DNA of 64,000 nt. Source: Lobosporangium transversale. Its lineage: Eukaryota; Mortierellomycota; Mortierellomycetes; Mortierellales; Mortierellaceae. Positions 22,248 through 37,572 of the stretch are shown here, in pieces. The notes beneath the pieces are model-generated. The model ran no database searches and was not told the DNA's origin. It was given only the letters and a program-made list of their open reading frames with translations. Made by a program: the position numbers and the translations under genes. The stretch lies in the NCBI RefSeq assembly GCF_002105155.1, contig NW_019028987.1, positions 736,501 through 800,500 of the forward strand. The letters are read 5' to 3'. Position 1 is the stretch's first letter. Every line of letters starts with the position of its first letter.

Positions 22248-25200
22248 ATGGTTGCATTGGCTGTAGACTCTCAGCTTTTGCGCAAAGCCAATTCGACATT
22301 CCATGCCAGACGTATTCAATTCAAGGAGTCGACGCGACTAGACCTTAAGCAAGAGCGTTTGAAAAAGAAGTATAGACCTGTCAATGCTCCTGCTGACAAA
22401 CCTACGGTTAACAAAACTGTTTCCTCCAGCGATGCTTCTGCTGCGACTGCCGTATCTTACTCTGGTGGCTCTGCATCAAGTATTGCTACAGAGGACTCTA
22501 ATGGCTTCAGACTACCTGCCAAGGTCCTTTATAGCAAAGATAAAGTTCAGCTGGCCTGGCCACAACCACGACCAATCGGGCCTGGATTGAATAACCTCGG
22601 AAACACTTGCTTCCTCAACTCGGTCCTTCAGTGTCTGACCTATACTGCCCCTTTGGCCAACTATCTGCTGTCAAATCAGCATAGCGACTCATGTATGTTT
22701 TGAAATGAAATATCTTTCAGACCTGGGTCTGATCTACATGTTTCTCAATGTGACTTTGACTGCATACTTGGCCATTATATTATGTGCCAATTAAGTCCAA
22801 TTAGATTTAGCTGTTAGTCCTCCGCATTACTGACTAGTCCGTACCTGGAATCACGATCATCTGCAATGCAATAGGCAAAACGACCAATTTTTGTATGATG
22901 TGTGTGCTTGAGAAGCATGTGTCACGTTGTTTCTCTCATAATATGAACGAAGCGATTGCTCCAAAAGTTATCGTAGGACGTCTCAGGAGTAAGTTACAGA
23001 CTTAACATGAAACTTACTTAACAGGAAATTATCCATGGCTGGGGTCCATAAATCTATTATTGAAAGACTGATATAATACATTCTTGATCCGCCTATAGAT
23101 ATTGGAAAGCAGTTCAGAATCGGACGTCAAGAGGATTCCCATGAATTTGCAAGATGTTTGATTGACGCACTTCAAAAGAGTTGCTTGGTGGGCTATGACA
23201 GGTATTCTTATGAAAATTATACAAAATGTAAAGATTTCAATTGTTAATATTTATTCAGCCATGCAGATAGGCCAACTTATTGCTATTATTATTACTATTA
23301 TCATTATTATTATCAAGTAAATTAGACAATCGGGTTAAGGAAACAACTATCATTCATCAAATCTTTGGCGGTTATTTCCAGAGCCAGGTCAAGTGTCTGA
23401 AATGTGGTTATGAATCCAATACCTTTGAGACCTACCTTGATGTTAGCTTGGATATTCGAGGCTCAGAAAGTGTACAAAAGGCGCTTCGTGATTATACAAA
23501 GCCAGAAATTTTGTCAAAGAGCAATCAATATAAATGTGACAAGTAAGTTTTTTTTTTTTTCTTAAAAAAAAAAGCTTTAGATAATACAATGGTTAATTAG
23601 AGACTAACCGTGGAACCCTTTTTATTATTTTACTTGTTTTATTTTATTTTATACTTTTTTAGATGTAAAACACTTGTGGATGCACGAAAGCAAATGACCA
23701 TTTACGACGCTCCAAAGATTCTTTGTGTCCATTTAAAGAGATTCACATATACAGGACAAAAAATCAACAGGCACATCAGCTTTGAAACGAACTTGGAACT
23801 CAATTCGGTCATGAGCACCAATAAGAAACACCCTGATCTCTCTTACAGTCTGTATGCGGTGCTTGTCCATGTAGGGGGATCATGCTATAGTGGTCATTAT
23901 TATTGCTACGTGAAGAGTTCCAATGGTATATGGTATTCTATGAACGATTCTCATGTAAGTCTTTTTTTTTTTTTTTTTTTTAAATTTTTTTTTTTTTATT
24001 TTTATTTTTAATCAATATTCAGCGTATGTTGGTTACCAATTGTATGGATTATCTGACTATATGTTTCGGCTTGTTTATCTGCAGGTGAGCGTGGTTAGCC
24101 TCCAAAGTGTCTTAAACCAGAATGCCTATATGCTCTTCTATACCCAAGACAAGAAGGCTACAAGCAGAGTAGCTACAACTACAGTGAACGGTATGAGCCC
24201 CAATGGACCAGCAGTCAAACACACCAAGACCAGTTTGGTTCAAATGAAGAGGCCTCGGATAGAGGAAGATGATCTTGGAGACAAGGTGGATCGTTCAACA
24301 TTACCCCCAAAGGAGAAGCGTGTAAAATATATGGAATCAGCACCATTAAGCGATCCACAGGGACAGTCCAAAGAAGAAAGAAGGAGATCGAAAAAGGAGC
24401 GTAAGAGAGCTAAAAAGCTGGAGACACTCATGGCGTCAAAATCAGAGATGAATGACTACGAACTCGCTACGTCGACTGGATCTACTTCAACTTCTAAAGC
24501 AATTTCATCAATGGGAGCACCCTTGCCTTCAGGATCTCAAACAATATTTGGAGTATCTATGGCCAATGGAGCTGGGTCCTCCAGAAGTCAAAGCCCTCTT
24601 GCTGATCTTGACACTATCTTCAAAGGATCAACAGCCAAGTCGTCATTGAAGCCCACAGCTATTTCTATCCCTACCAAACCCCATTCAGACTGGAAGATCA
24701 CCGATGGGGCTATGAAGTCTCCGGTTGCGGAAGAGCTTCGTCAGATGAAACTTCATGAGCAAAAGAAGAAGGAAGACAAGGAGAGCGATCTAAACAACGA
24801 CAGGGACAAGTCAGCAGACGAGGTGGAGCAGGATGGCTGGATAGTCAAGTCTAAGGCGGCTATGGAAGCCGTTGTGGTGTCTCATGATGAATCATCAGTT
24901 TCGAAGAAAGAGAAACTACAGGCTCTGATTGAGCGTGAGTCCAAGTTTAGGAGTGCAGAAGTTAAGGAGGCTATTCTAAGTGAGCAAAAACACATGCTCG
25001 GAAGTAAGATCTCGACATGGGACGAGCCCAGCTTAGAGTTGACTAAGGCTCGTGAGGATATTTTGCGTACATTGAAGCCGAAACACCATCGACCTGATGC
25101 CTATGATGTCGAGTATGATCGTGGAAAAGTGAAAAAAGTCAAGAATAAGAACAAAGGCTTGTTGGCCATCGGAGCCAATCCCAAGAATAAGTTTCAATTT

Positions 25201-25395
25201 GAGCAGGATGTCCGAAATCTTGTTAAGGTAAACAGCATAGGTGGTATAGCTCTTTTGATTCTTTTGATTCACGACTCTATAATGGGTGGATTAGACTAAT
25301 ATTCTTTGTTCGTGTCTTTTTTTCCCATCTTTGTCTTGTAGCCCAAGTTTTCAAAGAACAAGAATAACAGCAAGCGGGTGCCTAATGCTCTTTAA
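22248..25395 (+). CDS. Ubiquitin carboxyl-terminal hydrolase, USP36/UBP-like
   Basis: Cysteine deubiquitinase of the USP family. Exons: 22248-22692, 22875-22988, 23099-23201, 23318-23542, 23663-23954, 24085-25227 and 25342-25395, all phase-consistent. Catalytic Cys box [15 protein letters not shown] in exon 1; a zinc-binding pair CLKCGY with [25 protein letters not shown]; His box [20 protein letters not shown] with the final catalytic Asp. The region around [14 protein letters not shown] resembles animal USP36/USP42, nucleolar enzymes that stabilise ribosome-biogenesis factors. A long lysine-rich C-terminal extension (exon 6) agrees with a nucleolar location but is not proof. The short last exon ends RVPNAL. 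The start was chosen at the first ATG after the pyrimidine tract. Confidence 0.9.
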
Positions 25396-26130
25396 TTTTT
25401 TTTTTTTTCCTTTTCTTTTAAAAAAAATGTGATGCTTGTAGTTTTTTTTCTGTATTTGATCTTCTACATTCATTGTTCTTTTTTATTATTTTATTTTATT
25501 TCATCGTACATTAGTTATTTTTATTGCTCCATTGCATAGATTTCACATTTAATAGACTGCAAAGCCGCACAGACTATTTGTGAATCCGATGCTCATTTTG
25601 TACTTTACAAAGTTAAGGTTTTATTACGCCCCAGAACCACAATTTTTTTTTTCCCACGCATTCCCTGTAACATATCGGTGGCCAACTATCGTTCTTCTGA
25701 AAATGCCAACCATCTAGGAAATTATACACATAAGAAAAAAAGTCAATTCATTTTTACTGCTTGGCATGTTGCTTAACGAGATCGTCGTGCGGCACAATGT
25801 GGCTAAATGCAGGCTATACATTATTCAAAGGTAAAAAATGAAAATTAAAAATAAAAATTTGACATATTTGTGAATTCAACCTCAGTTGCTTGTGCTACAT
25901 TGGGTCTCCACGATCTGTGGCAAGGTTGTGTGCTGCATCTCCACATGCAACATTCCTTACCCTGTGCATCCACCCTTGCAGCCTTCTCTCCACACTTTTT
26001 TTTTTTTTTTTTTTTTTTAGTAAACAATGGTCTCACGTGAGTAATACAACGTTTTTCCCTCTCGCACATGTTCATTTGCTTCCTCTTCCTTATTACAATA
26101 ATCCATTCCATCAGTTACTGCTCTCTTGTC
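25396..26130. other. Intergenic region between two plus-strand genes
   Basis: T-rich 3' flank of the ubiquitin protease followed by the upstream region of the ABC transporter, with a T run near 25998-26017. No gene seen. Confidence 0.5.
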
Positions 26131-27935
26131 ATGTACCGTCTGATCCCTACTGAGGAAGACACTCGCGATGAGGATCGCACCGTCAGTGGCTCTCTTCGAG
26201 ACCAAGGTGGATTCGAAGAGGACCGCTCATCCACAACAAAAAAGGGACCAATGCAATCCATCAAAAATAAATTCAGGGCGCTCATGAGCCCCAAGTCAGG
26301 CACAGCAGCAGGTAACACAGGCACCCCTGCTGCTGGGTTCACATTACCCAAGCAAAAGAACAAATACCTTATTGATGCTATCTTTGTGAAACGGCTCTGG
26401 AGGTTCTTCCGACTTTTATTTGCTCGACGCTCCCAGGTTCTCTGGCTATATATCATTATGACAGTCTTCTGCTGCATCAACGAGAGCGTTGTCTATTATG
26501 TTGGAACTATTCCTTCGAGATACTATAAAGTATTGGGTGACAAGGACCCGTCTGCATTCTGGTGGCTCCTGGTCACATCAACATTGGCCGTTTTCCTCGC
26601 TGCATTTGTAAGTCATTGGGTAACCAGCCCCAACTCTTTTTTCCTCCTCTCCATTATCTTCCCGCTATTCCGTCTCGTATTTTGAAACTCCCAGCCATGT
26701 GTAATATGCAGCACAGACCCCAACCTCCCTCCCATTCGTGCTAAATAGTTAAATTTGGTCTCACTATTTATTATTCATTACAATGACTTTTTTCTTTTTT
26801 ATTACAGGGCAAGAGCGTCATCTTCCTTCTTGGTAGCCTTTTGTCTTTAGAAAGCCGTAGGACGTTAACATTGTATTTCCATAAGATCTATATTCGACCA
26901 AAGCTCTTTTATAGGATCTTGTACATGCATGAGGAGGAAGTAGATAATCCGTAAGTGGTTAAGCGCTTTTTTTTTTTTTTTTATTGTTGCTATTGTATGA
27001 AGTAGGTTAATGTTCCCTTTCACATTCACAATGTTTTTTTTTACTCCTTGTTTTTATATCTATACATACATTTATTTGTAGAGATCAGAGAATAACGCAA
27101 GACATTGACAAGATGTCAGAGTCTATGCGGAAGATGGTTGAGGACTTGATAATTATTCCCTTGCTCATTGTTTTTTACACATATCAATGCTGGATGATGA
27201 CTGGATGGATTGGACCGGTGTGTATTTATGGATTCTTTTTGTTGAGTACTATTATCAGTCGATTATTGATCAATCCCATTGTGGACGCAGTCTTTTACAA
27301 GGAATCTGCAGAAGGTTATTTCAGGTACTTTCTTTTTTTTTTTTTTTTTTTTTTTTTTTTGTCCTCTATATTGCTTAGTCATCACAGATTGGAATCTTGG
27401 TCGCGTGCAGTTCTTATCTTGTCCATTTGACTTTTATTTATTTATTTATTTTTGTCTGTACCCCACCAGATATTTACACATGCGTTTCAGACAGTATGCT
27501 GAATCGATCACCTTCAGTCGGGGCGAAGGAGAGGCAAAGGATAGTGCAGACGAGCTGCTGGAAGTATTGCTCAAAACCCAACTAGACGTAGTTTACAAGG
27601 AGGTACCATTGAAATGTAAGGTTTCTTTTGCTAGAATTGTTCCCATTTGTTTTTCGGACAAGAGTAAAAGTACAAGGATTGACATTAGCTGATATTCAGT
27701 CTTTTCCTTTGTGGTGGGGGGTTACGATAAAGTTTTACAGCAGGGTGTATCCTATTTTGGGTCGATCCTAAGTTATGTGATTATCGCTATTCCTATTTTC
27801 TGGGGCGTCTACGATGATTTACCTCCTTCCGATATATCGGCTGTCATCAGCAAGGCAAGTCTTTGTTGTTCCACCATATCTACTTGTATTAGTTTGTTCA
27901 GAAGCTGTCAAGCCGATCCTTTGACTGATGTATTG

Positions 27936-27973
<38 letters not shown>

Positions 27974-29328
27974 AAAATGTAGACATCATTTGTGTCCATG
28001 TATCTTACGTTCCAATTCTCCAAAGTCATTCAGTGTAGTACAGATTTTTCTGATCTTGCAGGATATACTTCTCGATTGGGTCAACTCATGGAAGCATTAG
28101 ATGGTTTGAATATGGAACTGGAGAACATTGCGATTGACTTTCCGCATGAAGAAGTCATGTCCCACGATACATCGATCCGATTCGAAAATGTTTCTTTCAA
28201 CACACCTTCTGGTGATCTTATCATCTCAAACTTTACGTTCCGATTTGAAATCGGGCTTAATACCATGATTGTGGGCCCTAACGGTGAGTGATGCATATTT
28301 CACTAGCTATTCTTTGCTGATAAAGAAATGGAATTTTTTTTTATTTTATTTTATTTTATTTTATTTTATTTTATTTTTTTTATTATTTATTTATTTATAC
28401 TCATTTGCTTTTGATTGGTTGATTTGGCATTATATGTTCTTGTAGGTGTTGGCAAAACATCATTATTGCGCGCTATGGGTGGGCTGTGGCCAGTTTCTAA
28501 AGGTAAAATTGGTATAAAAAAGTAAAAAAAAAATTATAATAGCAATACATAAATCAACAAAAAAAAAAAAAAAAAAATCTAATCCAGTCCTGAATGGAAA
28601 ATAGGACAAATTATACTTCCACACAAGTATCGAAGAAATGTTATCTTCCTTCCACAGACCCCTTACTTGACATATGGGACGCTACGTGAGCAGCTTGTGT
28701 ATCCACACAAGGAGACTGCATCGACTGTATCGGATGCAGACATTATGAGGGTTTTGAAGATTGCACGGCTGGATCATATTGTAGACGTCATTGATGACTT
28801 TGATACACCGTATTCAATGGACTGGAGCAAGATGCTTTCACCTGGCGAACAACAAAAGCTGGCTTTTGCACGTCTCTTTTATGCGCGACCCAGTTTTGCG
28901 AGTAAGGAATTCAATTCCATTCAACTCAATCCAAAAAAAAAAAAAAAAAAAAAAAAACGTATTTTATATTCATGAGATAAAAGTACTAAAAGCTCGTTTT
29001 TTTTTTTTTTTTTTTTTTTTTTTGTATAGTCTTGGATGAAGCTACGAGTTCGATGGATAGTGATTCTGAGAAGGAGATGTTCAGGCAATGCCGGTTACTT
29101 AATATTACCTGTGTTACAGTTTGCCATCGTGAGAGTCTGGAACGATACCATCAACAAAAAATTATTCTGGAAGGAAGAGGAGGAGCCTGGTCATTCGCCC
29201 AGATCCAAGAGCAGGAAGACGAGGATAATGAAGAGAATAATAATAATCATTTTGATAATAATTCGATCCATAGTCAATTGTCAGGACCGGGTATAAACCT
29301 GATGCAACCTGGAGAAGGCGGAGTTTGA
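26131..29328 (+). CDS. ABCD4: ABCD4-like half-size ABC transporter
   Basis: Half transporter of ABC subfamily D, closest by motif to ABCD4, which in animals exports cobalamin from lysosomes. Exons: 26131-26607, 26808-26950, 27082-27324, 27470-27615, 27700-27854, 27983-28283, 28446-28502, 28605-28901, 29030-29328. Membrane part: VGTIPSRYYKVLGDKD, DNPDQRITQDID (EAA-like region) and YTYQCWMMTGWIGPV, then SYFGSILSYVIIAIPIF. Nucleotide-binding part: Walker A GPNGVGKTS across the exon 6/7 join, FLPQTPYLTYGTLREQL, signature LSPGEQQ, Walker B FAILDEATSS across the exon 8/9 join, and a switch His in VTVCHRES. Intron 5 uses a GC donor (AAG|GCAAGT). The C-tail is acidic and Asn-rich. Substrate is inferred from family only. 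Confidence 0.9.
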
Positions 29329-29567
29329 TTGAAGGCCAATAGAGAATAAAAAAAAAAAAAAAAAAAAATCACGGTGAGCAGTTGTGTGTACATGTACAAA
29401 GTCTAATTTTGTTTGATTAAAAAAGGAAATATTGTCTCTGTTGTGATATAGTTAATCATGCTGCTAATAAATGCAGGAACAGTTACATGGGTAATAAAGG
29501 GCATTCATGCAGAAAAAGAAAGAAAAAGAAAATTTGTAAAGTTGTCTGTCTCAAGGGGGATTGCTTT

Positions 29568-29598
<31 letters not shown>

Positions 29599-29803
29599 GA
29601 TGAATGGAGATGCATTTGTAAGGGGGTTGTTGACAAATCGGCAATGACATCAAAGATGGGTCATTCGAAATGGAGTCAAACAGGCCAATTGCTTCCATTG
29701 TACATGTAGTTGTTGTTTTATAGCCCAAAGTATTCAATCAAGGATATCTGTAGACAATGTCATTTACTCTTGTAGATAAAATAAAGGAGAGCACTCGGAA
29801 AGT

Positions 29804-29840
<37 letters not shown>

Positions 29841-31495
29841 AGAGAAGAGAAAAAGAGAAAAAAGAGAAAGAGAGAAGAGGAGAGAAGACTGTTCTGTCTG
29901 TGTGTATGAATGTGGGAGAAATGAGCATGGGACAGTCGTTAGCCAATAGCAGGCGATTAAACTGAAAGAGAGTTTTGTGTGCCAGATTGGGGAGACAAAA
30001 TGTTTTTTTAGATTAAAAAACAAAAAAAAAAAAAAACCTGTTGCTGACCGCAGTCTTTGGTTTTTTTTTTTTTTTGTTTTGCTTCTTTCATGTATTTATA
30101 TACATCAATGTACACTATAGTCCCGTTTACTAGTAGCCAATATCTATCTAGAAAAGTAAACGCCTGCTACAGATACTGAGTTGCGCTAATGGCAGAAAGG
30201 GCTGATAGAGACTAGTGAAAGCAAAAACAAACTTTTTTACATTGGAACATCGTATTGGACCTCATAGTGAATAGTGCAACGCAGTAACGATTTAACAGTT
30301 GATAAGAGCTGTTTCACTTTGTCATCAGAAAGTCTTTTTAAAAAAAAGCTTGTGGTTTAGATCATGAGATTAGACTTGGGAATGAAAATGAAAGTGTGCA
30401 CCTGCAGGTATCATCCAGCATATCCAGCATATCCAGTATGTTCAGCATATCCAGTATGTTCACCATATCCAGCATATCCAGTATGTCCAGTATATCCCAA
30501 ATGTCCCCAGCATTTCCAGCGTAATGAGTGTATGATACGAGCGTATCAGTCATGATCAGATTCATGTGTAAGACAATCAGAGATTGAGAATTCTTTTGTT
30601 GCCACAATTTTCCCTTTTCGGCTGCATTGTCGGTGGAACAATGAGGGTGATGGCGATTGTCTGCGGTCATCAGTTTTGGACCGTTTATGTGTAAAAAAGT
30701 CGACTACATCCCTTTACTTGCTTTCCTCTTCCTTTTTCCTTTTTCCTTTTTCCTTCTTCTTCCTTTTCTCTTTTTCTTCTCCTCCTCCTCCTCCTCCTCC
30801 TTCTTCTTCTTCTTCTTCTTCTTCTTTCTCTTTGTTCCTTTTCGTTTCTTTCTCGCACTTCCTCACACGCCATTTGTAACAAACTCTCACACACCCACGC
30901 GCACATCATAAACACAAACTTTTTTTTTTTTTTCTCCTTTTTTTTTTTTTTTTGTTGTTTCCCCATCCTTTTCCTTTTTCATCTTTTTTTTTTTTTTTTT
31001 TTACTCATTTCTTCATTCGACGCTTGATTCCTTCTCATTCCTTCTCATTCCTTCATCATTGATTCATGTGCTGTTAAATATCAAAATAGACTTCTTTTCT
31101 ATTTCTCAGCCGTATCCCTTTTTTATCTTTTTTATTCTAAAGATTTCTTCTGCAATAAATGTCTGTGTTGTCTGGACCTGTCTTCGTTATCCATATTGCA
31201 AAGACCATTGCAATTATTTCACATAACTCTGCTCTGTACAACTGAAGCACCTTTACTTTGCTGTTCCCTCCCTGTCCCTTCCCCTCCCAGCCCCCTTTCC
31301 TTCACCTTTTTCTTTTTTTTTTTTTTTTTTCCCCTTTGTTTTTTTTTTTTTTTTTTTCCTTCCTTCTTTCTATTATTATTGGCCACCTTTGCTCAATTGG
31401 TTTTGTAGACCCTTTCGGCCCTCATTATTCAAACATTCTTTTTATTATTCCTGATTCTCTTCTTGATCTTTCATTCTATTTGGTGACAATCCAAC
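29329..31495. other. Intergenic region with simple repeats and pyrimidine-rich leader
   Basis: Contains a (TTG)n run near 29569-29598, a poly-A run near 29806-29838, a 9-bp minisatellite (30411-30500), CTT/CTC triplet runs (30780-30828) and T tracts. From about 30.7 kb it is strongly pyrimidine-rich, probably the promoter/5' leader of the zinc-finger gene. No gene seen. Confidence 0.5.
30411..30500. repeat. 9-bp minisatellite, CATATCCAG/TATGTTCAG units
   Basis: About ten imperfect tandem copies of a 9-base unit alternating between CATATCCAG and TATGTTCAC/G. It is open in several frames, so it produces spurious open frames on both strands. Confidence 0.8.
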
Positions 31496-34523
<3,028 letters not shown>

Positions 34524-34894
34524 TTCATTCAACACTTTACCTATTACCTATTCCCTCCGCTCCCAGTCTCAGCATTGCTAATCCTTAGTCCATTTACCTT
34601 TCTATTCACGTTTACATTTACCTTTACATTTACCTTTATCATTACATTTACATTTACATTTACATTTACATTTACATTTACATTTACTAATAATAAAAAA
34701 TGTTAGAATGATATCCTTCCTTTTTTTTTTTTTTTTTTTTTCTTTTTAAAAAAAAAAAAAATGTACAAGAAGACAGGAGACATGAAACTCCTTCAGATGT
34801 CTGATGGTGTGCAAAGATTGATTTATTGTTTGTAATATCAGACTGTTTCCGTTGATAGCAAGTTACACAAGATTTACTTGAGTCTCCTTTTCCA

Positions 34895-34932
<38 letters not shown>

Positions 34933-35092
34933 TTTCAAACCTCTTTGAGTCAATTGTATGCGCTTCCCCCTTGTTGAACCTTGGTGATTAAGATCAGAGT
35001 CATGAATGATTGATTGTCTTGATGAATAATCCCTCTCAAACACAGCTGTGAGCTTGAGCTTTTTGCGAAACATCGTGGTGAGTGGTGAAGAT

Positions 35093-35134
<42 letters not shown>

Positions 35135-35135
35135 A
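34524..35135. other. Convergent intergenic region with (ACATTT)n array
   Basis: Between the 3' ends of the zinc-finger gene (plus) and ELF1 (minus). Holds TTTACC/TTTACA hexamer repeats (about 34609-34686) and three long T runs (34720, 34900, 35102). Confidence 0.6.
34609..34686. repeat. Hexanucleotide array, (TTTACA)n with TTTACC variants
   Basis: The first part alternates TTTACA and TTTACC; from 34638 onwards it is eight near-perfect ACATTT copies. Confidence 0.85.
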
Positions 35136-35264
35136 TTAGTGTGCACTTGAGGTTGAAGCTGAGGTTGAGGTTGTATCGAGGTGTCCATAAGTGTCGATCC
35201 ACTCATGATAAACATCTACTGCATGACTTAGATCTAATGATCAATTGAATAATAATTAAGCTTG

Positions 35265-35313
<49 letters not shown>

Positions 35314-35373
35314 ATAATCCCTTCAGTTGAAAAAAAAAAAAAAAAAAAAAAGTAAAAAACGTAAAATAAATAA

Positions 35374-35407
<34 letters not shown>

Positions 35408-35801
35408 TAGGCAAATTTACGGTTGATAGGACATGCAAAGGTGATCCCACATCGTTCACAGGACAACTGTCCGATTTGAGTATCTCGATTGCTAGACCAT
35501 ATTCAGAAATGGTTTAGGACATTACAAATCATTATCACGTTGCTTATTATTAATATTATCATTTGACCCTGACGTTAACACACTTTTGAAAGATGAAGCT
35601 TCTTAGGATGAAAGCAACATATTAATACATTTCTTTTTTTTTTTTTTTTTTTTTTTTGTTTTGTTTTTTTGTGACATACATTGTACAACGGACAGAGTGT
35701 AGATGACATGCCAAGCACTCGAAAACGGTTGCGAGTCTTGGTGAAGTAGGAGCACGAGCGCGACGACGAAATTGGCTCCTCTTGGGCCGAGTCCTAGCCA
35801 T
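35136..35801 (-). CDS. ELF1: Transcription elongation factor ELF1/ELOF1
   Basis: Small zinc-ribbon factor that binds RNA polymerase II during elongation on chromatin. Three exons (35680-35801, 35421-35491, 35136-35233) join in phase to 96 aa. Evidence: a basic N-terminus RTRPKRSQFRRRAR; zinc ligands FECLACHLHSV and LSCERCGITF (two CxxC pairs); and the C-terminal hallmark INHLSHAVDVYHEWID, equivalent to the conserved IDVYSEWID of the family. No exon alone is long enough to be noticed; introns hold long T/A runs, and intron 2 has an AT dinucleotide repeat (about 35270-35310). The tail is a short Ser/Thr-rich extension. Some family positions are changed (for example EPI to HAV), so it is slightly divergent. 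Confidence 0.87.
35270..35310. repeat. (AT)n microsatellite in ELF1 intron 2
   Basis: About twenty AT dinucleotides in a row inside the second intron. Confidence 0.9.
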
Positions 35802-36204
35802 AGTGTCAGTTTTTTGTTTCTTTTTTTTTTTTTTTTTTTATTTTTTTTTTATTAGGCTTGCAGGTGTAGACAAGTGGAAAAGCGGGAAAAAAAATAAAAG
35901 TAAAAGATGGATCAAAGACAGATGATAAAAATGAGGCACGAGGAAGAGAAAAGAGAAGGGAAGAGAAGGAATCGAAAAGGCGGAGCAAATTAAGCTCGAT
36001 GAAGGATGTTGGTGGCGTCAGTCATGAGATCCTTGATTTGCTTTTAATCTACTTTGCCACAGTGAAGAAGCGATATCGATTGCTTTATAAATAATTTGGT
36101 ATTGCTTGTTTTTATTTTGATGATTGAATCGTTTGTTTCGCCTTTTTTTTTTTTTTTTTTTTTTTTTTTCCCTCTTTTTTTTATTATTATTATAGTTATT
36201 ATTC
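35802..36204. other. Intergenic region, ELF1 promoter side
   Basis: Between the ELF1 start and the 3' end of the next minus-strand gene. Contains T runs near 35821 and 36141; no gene seen. Confidence 0.5.
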
Positions 36205-37162
36205 CTAAAAGCCGCCAGCACGGAACACTCTGCTCTCGACAACATTCCAGTCTACTGTTTTGAAAAAGTTGTCCAAGTATCGTTGACGTCCCTCGCGTGT
36301 GACCCCATAGTCGGTGAGGTAGGCATGCTCCCACATCGAGATGCAGAGAATAGGGACGTAGCTGTTGTTGGCTCTCAATTTAGCAGGTGCCGAGAATTTG
36401 GAGACACCCGAGTATGGGTTCTGAGCCTGTGAGGCAAAGTCATGTTCTGTTGCAGTTTCATCGTTGCGTTGCATCCTACGACGGTGATGAGGGGATCCAG
36501 CATTGTATGTATTCAACAAAACCAAGCGACCATCCTTGTCCTCCACCAACCAAGTCCATCCTGATCCAAACAAACCAAGGGCATTGGTTGTGAATTCTCT
36601 TTTGAACACCTCCACACTTCCGAATGAGGCTGCAATACGTTTAGAAAGGGCATCCGACATTGGGCTGGGGGTGGAACTCTATGTATTTATATATAGTAAT
36701 GATAATAATAATGATAATAATAATAATAACAATAATAACAATAATAAAAGAATAAGTATAATGTTGTCTCTCTTTTCCCCAATGCAGAGTCGTCAATCAG
36801 CATTCTTTCATACCAAGGATCGCAAAAAAAAGTCATTGTTCCAAGCCTGGGACGCGTTATTAAAGATCTGTGTCTCGTTAAGTGACCGTGCACTATCCAT
36901 TAAGACTTCATAAAAGAGTTTATCCTCATATGGTGTGCCTATTTTTTTTTTTTTTTTTTTTTTTTTTTTGTTGTGAAAATGGAAAGATCAATAGATGAAG
37001 GGGGAAAAGGGTAAAAAGGATTGATCAGTCTTCTTTACTCAATTCAGTACGATTCTACTATTTTTATCTTAATAGTTGCAGCTTGAAGCACATTCAGTTT
37101 CTTAAGTGAGGTGAGGTAGAAGTAAAGGATTGGAAGGTTTGTTTGTTTTTGTTTTTGTTTTT

Positions 37163-37194
<32 letters not shown>

Positions 37195-37572
37195 CTTAGT
37201 ACCTGCAATAAGCTCATTGAGACGGTTAACAAGACCAGTCTGATGATCAGTATAGATAATATTTAATGCAGCAGGCGATAGCAAAGGCTTCACACCAGCA
37301 GAAACCTCGTAGGGGAGGCTAGGAACAGCATGCAGCCTTGCTGTTGCTCTAACGGACGATACCGCGGGCGACCTGATAACCTGGATAGGTACAGGAGGAA
37401 AAAAAAAAGAAAAAAAAGAAAAAAAAAAAAAAAAAAAAAAAAAGTCAGTGCCTTTTTTTTATTCACTTGCGTTTCTTTTTATTTTATTTTAATTTTATTT
37501 TAATTTCTTTTTATATTATGTAAATAAGGATGTTATGATTACTTTTTGAAGACGGAGAACAGATCGCAGCAT
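36205..37572 (-). CDS. Mitochondrial small-subunit ribosomal protein mS42/mS43 (SOD-like, non-catalytic)
   Basis: Fe/Mn superoxide-dismutase fold protein of the kind recruited to fungal mitoribosomes (yeast Mrp1/Rsm26). Exons 37543-37572, 37203-37380, 36814-36905 and 36205-36678 join in phase to 257 aa. The N-terminus MLRSVLRLQK plus an Arg-rich stretch looks like a mitochondrial targeting signal. LPYEVSAGVKPLLSPAAL matches the SOD N-domain start, and SMWEHAYLTDYG matches the SOD DxWEHAYYLDY. Metal ligands are missing: Asp of DxWEH is Ser, the His of the NHSFFW motif is Asn (NNDFFL) and the N-terminal ligand His region has only a stray DHQ. Hence a structural rather than enzymatic role is inferred. 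An extra small exon between 36906 and 37202 cannot be excluded. Confidence 0.78.

Noticed and set aside
30364..30670. Repetitive open frames on both strands
   Set aside because: Produced by the 9-bp minisatellite, which is open in several frames.
36205..36660. Annotation as functional Mn superoxide dismutase
   Set aside because: Metal ligand positions are substituted.
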